Positions 36,869-45,064 of a stretch of 64,000 nucleotides of DNA are shown one piece after another; position 1 is the first letter of the stretch, and the number at the start of each line of letters is the position of its first letter. The stretch covers positions 310,001 to 374,000 of the forward strand of contig NZ_FOZW01000002.1 in assembly GCF_900116195.1 (NCBI RefSeq), in the 5' to 3' direction. This stretch comes from Alloyangia pacifica (GTDB lineage: Bacteria; Pseudomonadota; Alphaproteobacteria; Rhodobacterales; Rhodobacteraceae). Made by a program: the position numbers and the translations under genes. The notes under the pieces are model-generated. The model worked only from the letters and a program-made list of their open reading frames with translations, did not search any database and was not told the origin of the DNA.

Positions 36869-38617
36869 ATGAATGAAGCAGTATCGACGGAGACCACCTC
36901 GGGGCGCCTGAAACGGGGACGGACGGAGGCCATGCAGGCCGGACCGCCGCGCGACCGGCTGGCGCTCGACGCGATCTACGAGATCGCCCGGACCTTTGCC
37001 ACCGCGCCCGATCCGATCGACGTGGTGCCGAGCATTCTCAACGTGCTCTCCTCCTTCCTCGATTTGCGCCACGCGGTGCTGGCGCTGCTCGCCGAGCCGG
37101 GGGCGCAGCCGGTGCCGGGCGTGGTGAACCCCTATACCATCGCCGCCACCGCCTTTGCCCGTGACGCCGATGCGCCGCCCTCCGATGTGCTGCCCGATGC
37201 GGTGGCACGGATCGTCTTCCGCTCGGGGGTGCCGCTGGTGTCCTTCGATGTGGCCGAGGAATTCGGCCCCGAGGCGGTGCCGCCGCGCCTGCGCGGCGAA
37301 GGGCAGACGCTGGTCGCCGTGCCCCTGCGCGATCCGGAGCAGAGCCATTTCGTGCTGGGCATTCTCTGTGCGTATCGCAGCCACGCGGATGCGCAGGCGG
37401 GGATGTCGGATCTGGACGTGCGGGTGCTGACCATGGTGGCCTCGCTGCTGGAACAGGCGCTGCGCTTCCGCCGCCGGATCGCCCGCGACCGCGAGCGCGC
37501 GCTGGAGGACACCCGGCGGATGCTGCAGAGCGCCACCGAGCGCAGGCCGTCCGAGATCCCGATCTCGCTTGAGGGCATCATCGGCGACAGCCCGGCCATC
37601 GTCGACGTGATCGCGCAGGTCAAGCGCGTGGCAGGGACGAACACGCCGGTGCTGCTGCGCGGCGAAAGCGGCACCGGCAAGGAGCTTTTCGCCCGCGCCG
37701 TGCATTCGCAGTCCGAGCGGCATCGCGGGCCCTTCATCCGGGTCAACTGCGCGGCGCTGTCCGAGACCTTGCTCGAGTCGGAGCTTTTCGGCCACGAGAA
37801 GGGCGCCTTCACCGGGGCCATGGCGCTGAAAAAAGGGCGGTTCGAGCTGGCCGACGGCGGCACGCTCTTTCTCGACGAGATCGGCGAGATCAGCCCGACC
37901 TTCCAGACCAAGCTGCTGCGGGTGCTGCAGGAAGGCGAGTTCGAACGGGTCGGCGGGACGAAGACGGTGAAGGTGGACACGCGGATCGTCGCCGCCACCA
38001 ACCGCGATCTCGAGGATGCGGTGGCGCGCGGCGAGTTCCGCGCCGACCTCTATTTCCGCATCTGCGTCGTGCCCATCGTCCTGCCGCCGCTGCGCGACCG
38101 CAAGGGCGACATCCGGCCGCTCGCGCAGCTCTTCCTCGACCAGTTCAACGACCAGAATGGCACCAATGTGCGCTTTGCCGACGATGCCTTCGAGACCATC
38201 TGCAAGTGCAACTTCCCCGGCAACGTGCGCGAGCTGGAGAACTGCGTGAGCCGGGCCGCCGCTCTGTCGGACGGCGAGATCGTGCTCGGCGGCGAGCTGG
38301 CCTGCAACCAGGGCTCGTGCCTCTCGGCCGAGCTGTGGCGGCTGCAGGAAGGGGCCTCCCCGATTGGCGGGCTGGCGGTGGGCAGGGTGGTGACCCCCTC
38401 GATCCGCCGCCCAGAGCGCCCGGCCTCGCCGGAACAGGTGGAGCCCGCCGACACCTTCCCGCGTCGCAAGACCGCCAATACCGCCCGCGAGGAGCTGATC
38501 GCGGCCATGGAAGAGGCCGGCTGGGTGCAGGCCAAGGCGGCGCGGCTGCTGGGGATGACCCCCCGGCAGGTGGCCTATGCGCTGCAGAAACACGGGATCG
38601 AGGTGCGCCGCATCTGA
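36869..38617 (+). CDS. nifA: NifA, sigma-54-dependent nif activator
   Basis: A 582-residue activator: N-terminal GAF domain (about residues 30-195), AAA+ domain (about 225-460) with Walker A GESGTGKE, the sigma-54 contact loop GAFTGA and Walker B GTLFLDEIGE, then linker and C-terminal HTH (ARLLGMTPRQVAYALQKHGIEV). The oxygen-sensing motif of alphaproteobacterial NifA is exact: C447-x11-C459-x19-C479-x4-C484. The start is near AGCGAGGC in a 274-base gap holding two palindromes. It should activate all the TGGCAC-N5-TTGC promoters in the window. A strong terminator follows. Confidence 0.96.
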   Translation: MNEAVSTETTSGRLKRGRTEAMQAGPPRDRLALDAIYEIARTFATAPDPIDVVPSILNVLSSFLDLRHAVLALLAEPGAQPVPGVVNPYTIAATAFARDADAPPSDVLPDAVARIVFRSGVPLVSFDVAEEFGPEAVPPRLRGEGQTLVAVPLRDPEQSHFVLGILCAYRSHADAQAGMSDLDVRVLTMVASLLEQALRFRRRIARDRERALEDTRRMLQSATERRPSEIPISLEGIIGDSPAIVDVIAQVKRVAGTNTPVLLRGESGTGKELFARAVHSQSERHRGPFIRVNCAALSETLLESELFGHEKGAFTGAMALKKGRFELADGGTLFLDEIGEISPTFQTKLLRVLQEGEFERVGGTKTVKVDTRIVAATNRDLEDAVARGEFRADLYFRICVVPIVLPPLRDRKGDIRPLAQLFLDQFNDQNGTNVRFADDAFETICKCNFPGNVRELENCVSRAAALSDGEIVLGGELACNQGSCLSAELWRLQEGASPIGGLAVGRVVTPSIRRPERPASPEQVEPADTFPRRKTANTAREELIAAMEEAGWVQAKAARLLGMTPRQVAYALQKHGIEVRRI

Positions 38618-38641
38618 TCCCGGCGCCTCCCCGGGGCGCGG

Positions 38642-38687
38642 AAGCGCGCGGCCACCCTCTCTCCCGGGCCGCGCGCTTTGCTTTTGC
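38642..38687 (+). terminator. Terminator after nifA
   Basis: A 12-bp stem (AAGCGCGCGGCC / GGCCGCGCGCTT) with a 13-base loop, followed by TTTGCTTTT. Confidence 0.8.
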
Positions 38688-38767
38688 GGGGCCGCGGTTT
38701 CGGTTTGACCGTTTCGCATCTTCGCCCGGCTCGTGGTGCACCGCCTCACGCTTTTGTCGCACCGCTT

Positions 38768-38783
38768 TGTGGCCAACCCGACA
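38768..38783. promoter_or_regulatory. NifA upstream activator sequence of nifB
   Basis: Perfect TGT-GGCCAACCCG-ACA, only 41 bases upstream of the -24 element, closer than at the other nif promoters here. Confidence 0.75.
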
Positions 38784-38823
38784 AACTGCCGCGCCAATGC
38801 CGCCGAAACCCCGGCGCAGCACA

Positions 38824-38838
38824 TGGCACGCTCCTTGC
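38824..38838 (+). promoter_or_regulatory. nifB: Sigma-54 -24/-12 promoter of nifB
   Basis: TGGCAC-GCTCC-TTGC, perfect consensus, 45 bases before the nifB start. Confidence 0.9.
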
Positions 38839-38882
38839 TCCTCCCTGCCTAGATAGCCAGACCCCAACAGCGAGGATGCGCC

Positions 38883-40370
38883 ATGTCCGGAAATGTCATC
38901 TCACTCGACGGCCTGTCGGTCAGCTCGAAAGACACGTTGACCAAGGCGATGGAGGCGGATGGCTGTTCGTCCTCGGCCTGCGGCTCCTCCGACGCGCCCG
39001 AGGACATGGACCCGGCCACCTGGGAAAAGGTCAAGGATCACCCCTGTTACTCGGAAGAGGCGCACCATTATTTCGCCCGCATGCACGTGGCGGTCGCGCC
39101 CGCCTGCAACATCCAGTGCAACTACTGCAACCGCAAGTACGACTGCGCCAACGAAAGCCGCCCCGGCGTGGTGTCGGAGCGGCTCACGCCGGAAAACGCC
39201 GCGCGCAAGGTGATCGCGGTGGCCAACGAGATCCCGCAACTCTCGGTGCTCGGCATCGCCGGACCGGGCGACAGCGCCTACGACTGGCGCAAGACCCGCG
39301 AGACCTTCAGGCTGGTTCACCAGCAGCTGCCCGACATCAAGCTGTGCCTCTCCACCAACGGCCTCGCGCTCCCAGAGCACGTCGACGACCTGATGGACAT
39401 GAACATCGACCACGTCACGCTCACCATCAACATGATCGACCCGGAGGTCGGCACAAAGATCTACCCGTGGATTTTCTACGAGCACAAGCGCCGCACCGGA
39501 CTCGAGGCCAGCCGGATCCTGCACGAGCGGCAGATGCAGTCGCTCGACATGCTGCACGAGCGCGGCATCCTGGTGAAGGTGAACTCGGTGATGATCCCCG
39601 GGATCAACGACGAGCACCTGCTCGAGGTCAACAAGGAGGTGAAGAAGCGCGGTGCCTTCCTGCACAATATCATGCCGCTGATCTCCGCCCCCGAGCACGG
39701 CACGGTCTTCGGTCTCGAGGGTCAGCGCGGGCCGACCGCCGCCGAGCTGAAGAAGCTGCAGGACGCCTGCGCCGGTGGCGCGAACCTGATGAAGCATTGC
39801 CGCCAGTGCCGCGCCGACGCGGTCGGGCTGCTCGGCGAGGATCGCGGGCAGGAGTTCACCATGGATCTCGTGCCCGACGAGGTGACCTATGATCCGGCCA
39901 AGCGCGAGACCTACAAGGAGTGGGTCGCCAAGGAACGCGAGGATCGCCGTGCCGCCGCCGCCGTCGCGAAGGCCGAGACCGATGCCGCCGTCGCCGAAGA
40001 AGCCGCGCCGATGCTCATCGCCGTCGCCACCAAGGGCGGCGGACGGATCAACCAGCACTTCGGACACGCCACCGAATTCCAGATCTTCGAGGTGGATGCC
40101 AAGGGCGTCAACTTCGTCACCCACCGCCGCTGCGACAACTACTGCGTCGGCGGCTATGGCGAGGAGGACAAGCTCGAGCTGGTCATCAAGACGCTGGAGG
40201 GGATCGACACCATCCTCTGCGCCAAGATCGGGGATTGCCCGCGCGAGGACCTCGCCGCCGCTGGCATCGAGGCGATCCAGGACTACGCCTACGAGTATAT
40301 CGAGACCGCCGTTTCGGCTGTCTACCGCGCCAGGCGGGGTCTGCCGGCGGTCGAGGCCGAAACCGCCTGA
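38883..40370 (+). CDS. nifB: NifB, radical SAM FeMo-co core synthase
   Basis: A 495-residue enzyme that fuses two [4Fe-4S] clusters with a SAM-derived carbide to NifB-co. SAM-cluster motif C75-x3-C79-x2-C82 ([17 protein letters not shown]); further conserved cysteines in [11 protein letters not shown] ligate the substrate clusters. The C-terminal third, after an alanine-rich linker (about residues 355-375), is a NifX/NafY-like cofactor-binding domain ([25 protein letters not shown]), the two-domain form usual in proteobacteria. First gene of a NifA-controlled operon of six genes. Confidence 0.97.
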   Translation: MSGNVISLDGLSVSSKDTLTKAMEADGCSSSACGSSDAPEDMDPATWEKVKDHPCYSEEAHHYFARMHVAVAPACNIQCNYCNRKYDCANESRPGVVSERLTPENAARKVIAVANEIPQLSVLGIAGPGDSAYDWRKTRETFRLVHQQLPDIKLCLSTNGLALPEHVDDLMDMNIDHVTLTINMIDPEVGTKIYPWIFYEHKRRTGLEASRILHERQMQSLDMLHERGILVKVNSVMIPGINDEHLLEVNKEVKKRGAFLHNIMPLISAPEHGTVFGLEGQRGPTAAELKKLQDACAGGANLMKHCRQCRADAVGLLGEDRGQEFTMDLVPDEVTYDPAKRETYKEWVAKEREDRRAAAAVAKAETDAAVAEEAAPMLIAVATKGGGRINQHFGHATEFQIFEVDAKGVNFVTHRRCDNYCVGGYGEEDKLELVIKTLEGIDTILCAKIGDCPREDLAAAGIEAIQDYAYEYIETAVSAVYRARRGLPAVEAETA

Positions 40371-40468
40371 CGCATCCATCCCCCGGCGGGCGGCGCAGCC
40401 CTCTCGCGCCGCCCCGAACCGCCGGTTCCCAGCCACGCCCCGAAGCCACGGATAAGGAGAGACAAGAG

Positions 40469-40663
40469 ATGGCCCTGCAAATCATCCAGAGCAACTGCAC
40501 CGTCTGCGGCGCCTGCGAGTTCGAATGCCCGAACGCGGCGATCCTCTTCGAGAGCGACACCTACATCATCGCCCCCGAGCTCTGCACCGAGTGCAAGGGC
40601 CACTACGACCGCCCGCAATGCGCCGAGGTCTGCCCGGTGCCCGAAACCTGCGTGCCGGCCTGA
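40469..40663 (+). CDS. 2[4Fe-4S] ferredoxin following nifB
   Basis: A 64-residue ferredoxin with C10-x2-C13-x2-C16-x3-C20-P and C39-x2-C42-x8-C51-x3-C55, the same layout as the FdxN-type protein at 14053-14250. In many diazotrophs a ferredoxin follows nifB and reduces NifB or nitrogenase. AAGGAGAG precedes the ATG. It ends three bases before the LRV gene. The two paralogues differ in the loop between motifs, so this is not a recent duplicate. Confidence 0.92.
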   Translation: MALQIIQSNCTVCGACEFECPNAAILFESDTYIIAPELCTECKGHYDRPQCAEVCPVPETCVPA

Positions 40664-40666
40664 GCG

Positions 40667-41410
40667 ATGCCCGAGGGTCCGGCACCGGTCGACTGGCAGG
40701 GGGAGGCGCTCGATTGCGCCGCCTGCCGCTTCCGCGCACGGCTCGATCTGGGGCAATGCGGGCAGGGCTGGGCCTGTGCCCATGACCGCTACGCCAAGCG
40801 GATCGAGCGGTTCTTCCTGCTCAATCCCGACCTTGCCGACATGTGCCTGAGCCATCCCTATTTCGAGACGCGGATGAATGCCGCGCGGGTGGCCTCGGTG
40901 TTCCGCCTGCCGCGGCTTCTGTCGGACGCGGATGCCGGGGTGCGCGCCATGGCGATCCTGCGCCTGCCGCCCGCCCACGCCGAGCGGCGCATCAAGGACC
41001 CCGACCGCCGCGTACGCATCGCCGTGGCGCATCGATTGCATCGCGAGCAACTTTTGCCGATGGCGGCGGACGAGGACGGCTACGTGCGCTCGATCGTGGC
41101 GCGTCGGGCGGAGCCGGGGATGCTGCCGATCATGATCGGCGATGCCGATCCCGAGATCCGCCGCATCGTCGCGCGGCGGGTGGGGACAGGCTGGCTCGAC
41201 CGTTTTCGCGCCGATCCCGATCCGCTGGTGCGGCGCGAGGCGGCGCTGCGAAGGCCGGGGCTTTTCGTGCAGGACGACGACCTGCGGGTGCGCCACGTGG
41301 TGGCCGAAAGCGGGGCGGCTGCCGATGTGCGCGCCTTGCTCGACGATCCGGAAGACATCATCCGCGAGACCGCCGTCACGCGGCTCGCGCAACTGAAGGA
41401 GGGCGCCTGA
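40667..41410 (+). CDS. [4Fe-4S]-binding leucine-rich repeat variant (LRV) protein
   Basis: A 247-residue protein. The N-terminal cluster motif C17-x2-C20-x10-C31-x5-C37 (LDCAACRFRARLDLGQCGQGWACAHD) precedes a run of about seven helical LRV repeats of roughly 24 residues (LLSDADAGVRAMAILRL, DPDRRVRIAVAHRL, DEDGYVRSIVARR, DADPEIRRIVARR, DPDPLVRREAALR, DDDLRVRHVVAES, DPEDIIRETAVTRL). The family was first described from an Azotobacter nif region; its task is unknown. It lies between the ferredoxin and nifZ, with a one-base overlap with nifZ (TGATG). Confidence 0.85.
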   Translation: MPEGPAPVDWQGEALDCAACRFRARLDLGQCGQGWACAHDRYAKRIERFFLLNPDLADMCLSHPYFETRMNAARVASVFRLPRLLSDADAGVRAMAILRLPPAHAERRIKDPDRRVRIAVAHRLHREQLLPMAADEDGYVRSIVARRAEPGMLPIMIGDADPEIRRIVARRVGTGWLDRFRADPDPLVRREAALRRPGLFVQDDDLRVRHVVAESGAAADVRALLDDPEDIIRETAVTRLAQLKEGA

Positions 41411-41751
41411 TGTCCACCGACGACCGCGAAATCGAGGTCTACCGCGACCCGGCCTACATGCCGGGCGACAAGGTGATCTCGAAGAAGAACATCAAGAACG
41501 ACGGCACCATGGCCGGCAAGGAGATCGGCGAGACCGTGGTCCGCAAGGGCGACGTCGGCTATGTGCGCGACATCGGCGTCTTCCTGCAGCAGTTCTACAT
41601 CTACGCCGTCGATTTCGTCGACCGCGCCAGCATCGTCGGCATGCGCGAGCGCGAGCTGACCCCCGAGGGGCCGCTGCAGCGCCGGCGGGACGACCCCGAC
41701 GCGCTGCAGTCCCATATCGTCACCCGACACGCACAGGAGGCCGCCGAATGA
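41410..41751 (+). CDS. nifZ: NifZ, nitrogenase MoFe protein maturation factor
   Basis: A 113-residue soluble protein of the NifZ family: YRDPAYMPGDKVISKKNIKNDGT near the N terminus and KGDVGYVRDIGVFLQQFYIYAVDF in the middle. NifZ helps form the second P-cluster of NifDK. The C-terminal tail (PLQRRRDDPDALQSHI) is variable in the family. Coupled to its neighbours: TGATG with the LRV gene, ATGA with nifT. Confidence 0.92.
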   Translation: MSTDDREIEVYRDPAYMPGDKVISKKNIKNDGTMAGKEIGETVVRKGDVGYVRDIGVFLQQFYIYAVDFVDRASIVGMRERELTPEGPLQRRRDDPDALQSHIVTRHAQEAAE

Positions 41752-41966
41752 AGGTCATGATCCGCGAAACCGCCAAGGGCCTCGAGGCCTATGTGCCCAA
41801 GAAGGACCTCGAGGAGATGGTCGTCGAGACCGAGAAGGACGGGCTCTGGGGAGGCTGGGCGAAGCTGGCCAATGGCTGGGTCTTTGCCATGCCCGAGTTC
41901 GACGAGCCGCCGCAGCTGCCGATCACGGTGGAGGCGCGCCGGCTCGCCACCGCAGAGGAGGACTGA
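41748..41966 (+). CDS. nifT: NifT/FixU family protein
   Basis: A 72-residue small protein of the NifT/FixU family: MKVMIRE, LEAYVPKKDLEE, WGGWAKLANGWVFAMPEF. It is always nif-linked, but its role is dispensable and undefined in the organisms tested. Start overlaps the nifZ stop (ATGA). Confidence 0.92.
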   Translation: MKVMIRETAKGLEAYVPKKDLEEMVVETEKDGLWGGWAKLANGWVFAMPEFDEPPQLPITVEARRLATAEED

Positions 41967-41969
41967 GTG

Positions 41970-42800
41970 ATGAACGCATTGGATCAGCTCGAACAGGCGA
42001 TGAACGAGGTCGCTGGCGGCAAGCGCATCGCCTATCTCGGGCCGGAGGTCTCGGCCCTATCGGGTGGCGCGGCGCCGTCCACGCCGGCCGCGCTCTGCGC
42101 GATGATCGAGGCGCAGGTGCGCGCACCGCGCCGCGCCTCGGGCAACCTGTGGTCGGTAGCGCAATACGTCGAGAGCCGGAAATTCCGCGCCACGCTTGAC
42201 AAGATTGTCATAGAGGCCTTCGACGCGCCCGCCGCGCAGCCCAACCCGGTGCACGACTGGCTGGCGCGGGTGCGCCCGCCGATGGTGGTGGACAGCTGGT
42301 ACGACGACGGGCTGCTTCGTGCCTTCGGGACAAGCGGAAACTGGGGGCTGGTGCAGGGCGTCAGCCGCAACGGCGAGTGGATCGACATCTTCACCCGCGC
42401 CTATGACAGTGCCGGGCAGCAGGTCGAGGCCGCCGATCCGACATGGAAGACGCTGCTCTATAAGCCGCACGGCATCGCGCGGGCCGGCTCTTCCTATCTC
42501 ATCTCCGACAGCGACTACGTCGAGGTGCTGACCGAGATCGACATTCAGCGCCCGATCCCCGAGGCGGTGCAGGAGCGCCGCAGCGGCAGGCCCTTCCTTT
42601 TTCTCGGCTGCCGCTTCGACGACCAGATGCTGCGCATCTTCGCCCGGCAGATCACCAAGCGCTCGGGGCAGGGGCACATCGCGGTGATGCCCGGTCCGCT
42701 GACCCGGATGGAGCGGCGGTTCCTCGAGGATGGCGGCATCACCTGGCTCGACCTTCCGGTCTCGGCGGTGGCCGAGGCGCTGAGCGTGCCCGAGGGGTGA
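41970..42800 (+). CDS. SIR2-like (SIR2_2) family protein in the nifB operon
   Basis: A 276-residue protein resembling SIR2_2-type domains: an N-terminal KRIAYLGPEVSALSGG that replaces the classical GAGxS NAD motif, WLARVRPPMVVDSWYDDGLLRAF in the middle, and FLFLGCRFDDQMLRIFARQI followed by HIAVMP near the C terminus. The nearest relatives are SIR2-like proteins of unknown activity, some nif-associated and others in defence systems. The ATG has GGAGG eight bases upstream; an in-frame GTG just before it (41967) is possible. It is three bases after nifT and is the last gene of the island. The function is unknown; an NAD-linked or regulatory role is conceivable. Confidence 0.7.
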   Translation: MNALDQLEQAMNEVAGGKRIAYLGPEVSALSGGAAPSTPAALCAMIEAQVRAPRRASGNLWSVAQYVESRKFRATLDKIVIEAFDAPAAQPNPVHDWLARVRPPMVVDSWYDDGLLRAFGTSGNWGLVQGVSRNGEWIDIFTRAYDSAGQQVEAADPTWKTLLYKPHGIARAGSSYLISDSDYVEVLTEIDIQRPIPEAVQERRSGRPFLFLGCRFDDQMLRIFARQITKRSGQGHIAVMPGPLTRMERRFLEDGGITWLDLPVSAVAEALSVPEG

Positions 42801-42842
42801 TCCTGCCGGGAGCAAGCGGGGCGGGGTCAGTCCCGCCCGGGT

Positions 42843-44846
42843 TCAGCGCATCGGGGACTGCTGCGCCGCCTGCTTGAACTGCGCAAGATCGAGCACCGGC
42901 TTCAGCCAGCCGGTCTCGTCCACCCGCTTGCTGAAGAATGCGGCCCCGACCAGCGTATGGTGTCCGTAGTCGGGAAAGTACTTCTCAAGCTTTTCGTTGG
43001 CCGAATAGCAGATCCGCTCGGCCTCGGCGCAGACGTAGTCCATGCGATCGAGCACGATCACGTCCGGGAACAGCGCGCCGATACGGTCGATCTCGGCATT
43101 GGCCGCGACGACCCTCGTGTCCTGTTCGCCGGTCCGGTAGATGGCGTAATACTCGGCGTTCGAGCGCGCGGCGATCTCGGCGCCGTCCGTCAGCCCCGCG
43201 GCGTAAGCCTCGTGGACGATCTTGTCGAAGATCGTCCACTTGCCCCCGAGGTAGGTTGGAAACTCGAAGATGTTCTTCACCAGCACCACCGATTTCCCGT
43301 CGTCGCGGAACCGCCGGACGAGGCTCTCGAGGGCGGCGGCGTCTCCGCGGTCCTCTTCGTAGCGGCTGACGACCATCACCGCGTCCGCCTCTCGGTAGCT
43401 TTCGGCTTTGAATATGGGGTTCCCGTGCGTCAATTCGCCGATCTGCGCCTCGAAGCGCGCCAGTTCCACCTGCTTGGTGGTCGGCGCGCTCATGAACAGC
43501 ATGTTGAACATGTCCTTGGAGTGGGAATTTCCGACCAGCAGCAGGTGCAGCTTGTCGCTGCTGGCATCGAACCACTTGCGCTGGTTGTTCCCGGACTTGC
43601 AGTCGCCGAGGCAATCGAGCTGTCGTGCGTAGGAGTCCAGCGGTGTCCAGCTCGCCTCGCGCAGCGAGGTGTTGTTGTTCTCGTAGTCGAGCATGGCGAT
43701 CTGTCGGTCCAGCAAATTGTGGCGACCGCTGGCGATGGTGGCGCTGTCGGTGGCGTAGACGAAAAGGCCGAGCGCGACGAAGGCCAGCAGGCCGGTCGCG
43801 CTGAAGGCGAAGACCCGGATCTGCGGCATCCGGCCCTTGCGGACCGGGGTCTCGATATAGCGAAGGCTCAGCCAGGCCAGCACCAGTGTCAGCACGACAA
43901 GCGCGGCCATCACGTACCACGCCGGCTCTTCAAGCGAATTGTGCCGGGCGAAGGACATCAGCGGCTGGTGCCAGAGATAGGCGCTGTAGGAGATCAGCCC
44001 GACCGCCACCATCGGCCGCAGGCTCAGCAGGCTCTGGACCCAGGTGCCGGGGCTTGCGAAGAGGATGATCAGCGCGGTGCCCAAGGTGGGCGCCAGCGTC
44101 GTGAGGCTGGGCGTCGGCGTGCGTGCGTCAAAGCCGAAGATGGCGTAGGCGATGAGCCCGAGGCCGAGCAGCGACAGCGCGTTTCTCAGCGCCGTGCTCA
44201 GTGCCGGGGGGCTGCCGCGCAGGTAGAAGGCGCAGAGCGCGCCGATGCCCAGTTCCCAGGCACGGGCGGGCAGCAGAAAGAAGGCCGCCATCGGCGCGTG
44301 CACCACCTGCCATTGCGCCAGCGCCAGGCTGCCGAGGCAGATCGCGGCGATGATCCAGGCCAGCCGGGTCTGCCCGAGCCTCCACAGCGCCATCAGCAGC
44401 AAGGGGAAGAAGATGTAGAACTGTTCCTCGACGGCGAGGCTCCAGGTGTGCAGCATCGGCTTCATCTCGGCGGCGGTGTCGAAATAGTCGGCCTCGAGCC
44501 AGAACAGGATGTTCGACGAGAAGGTCGCGACGGCCACGAGACTGCTGGTGAAATCCGTGAAGTCGCGGCTGTGCAAGAGCAGCCAGGCCATGAGCAGCGA
44601 CACGGCGCAGACCACGAAGAGCGCGGGGAGGATGCGTTTCGCCCGCCGCTCGTAGAAGCGCAGGATGCTAAACTCGCCGCGGCTCAGTTCGTCCGCGATA
44701 ATCGTGGTGATGAGATAGCCGGAGATGACGAAGAAGATGTCGACACCCACGAAACCGCCGCCGAAGAGGTGCCAGCCGGCGTGAAAGAAAATGACAGGGA
44801 GGACGGCAACGGACCTCAGGCCATCGATTTCCGAACGGTACTTCAT
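42843..44846 (-). CDS. OafA-type acyltransferase with C-terminal SGNH domain
   Basis: A 667-residue membrane protein. Residues about 1-370 are an acyltransferase-3 domain of ten or so helices beginning YRSEIDGLRSVAVLPVIFFHAG, with the catalytic-type FFVISGYLITTII and RRAKRILPALF. Residues about 400-660 are an SGNH hydrolase-like domain with the nucleophile block LLLVGNSHSKDMF and a late DYGHHTLVG block. Such proteins O-acetylate lipopolysaccharide, exopolysaccharide or peptidoglycan. It converges with the SIR2 gene and marks the right border of the nif island. The upstream region (44847-44880) is strikingly AT-rich and likely holds its promoter. Confidence 0.88.
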   Translation of the reverse strand: MKYRSEIDGLRSVAVLPVIFFHAGWHLFGGGFVGVDIFFVISGYLITTIIADELSRGEFSILRFYERRAKRILPALFVVCAVSLLMAWLLLHSRDFTDFTSSLVAVATFSSNILFWLEADYFDTAAEMKPMLHTWSLAVEEQFYIFFPLLLMALWRLGQTRLAWIIAAICLGSLALAQWQVVHAPMAAFFLLPARAWELGIGALCAFYLRGSPPALSTALRNALSLLGLGLIAYAIFGFDARTPTPSLTTLAPTLGTALIILFASPGTWVQSLLSLRPMVAVGLISYSAYLWHQPLMSFARHNSLEEPAWYVMAALVVLTLVLAWLSLRYIETPVRKGRMPQIRVFAFSATGLLAFVALGLFVYATDSATIASGRHNLLDRQIAMLDYENNNTSLREASWTPLDSYARQLDCLGDCKSGNNQRKWFDASSDKLHLLLVGNSHSKDMFNMLFMSAPTTKQVELARFEAQIGELTHGNPIFKAESYREADAVMVVSRYEEDRGDAAALESLVRRFRDDGKSVVLVKNIFEFPTYLGGKWTIFDKIVHEAYAAGLTDGAEIAARSNAEYYAIYRTGEQDTRVVAANAEIDRIGALFPDVIVLDRMDYVCAEAERICYSANEKLEKYFPDYGHHTLVGAAFFSKRVDETGWLKPVLDLAQFKQAAQQSPMR

Positions 44847-45064
44847 CAGATGACGTCCATTCTAAATAATATCTAAAATACAGCTCCGGCAAAAATGGGC
44901 CGGGCCAACATGAAAAACGGGTGGCGGCTCGAATCGCCGCGACAGAATGAGTGTTCAGTATAACCCTGATCGGCCCGAGGCATAGGTCCTCCGGCTCGCC
45001 GGCATCACGAGGCCGCGCGCAGGCGGTGCGGCTGAGCAATGAGGCGGCAGCGCGGGCGGCTCTC
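44847..45064. other. Intergenic region between the acyltransferase and rarA
   Basis: The first 35 bases are AT-rich and contain the direct repeat TTTAGA-N5-TTTAGA (minus strand) and a TATTAT box suitable as -10 for the acyltransferase gene. The rest is ordinary GC-rich spacer, with no further feature seen. Confidence 0.4.

Noticed and set aside
42957-44876. A 639-codon plus-strand frame opposite the OafA-type acyltransferase
   Set aside because: Low-complexity charged sequence with no recognisable motif; the minus strand encodes a clear two-domain acyltransferase.
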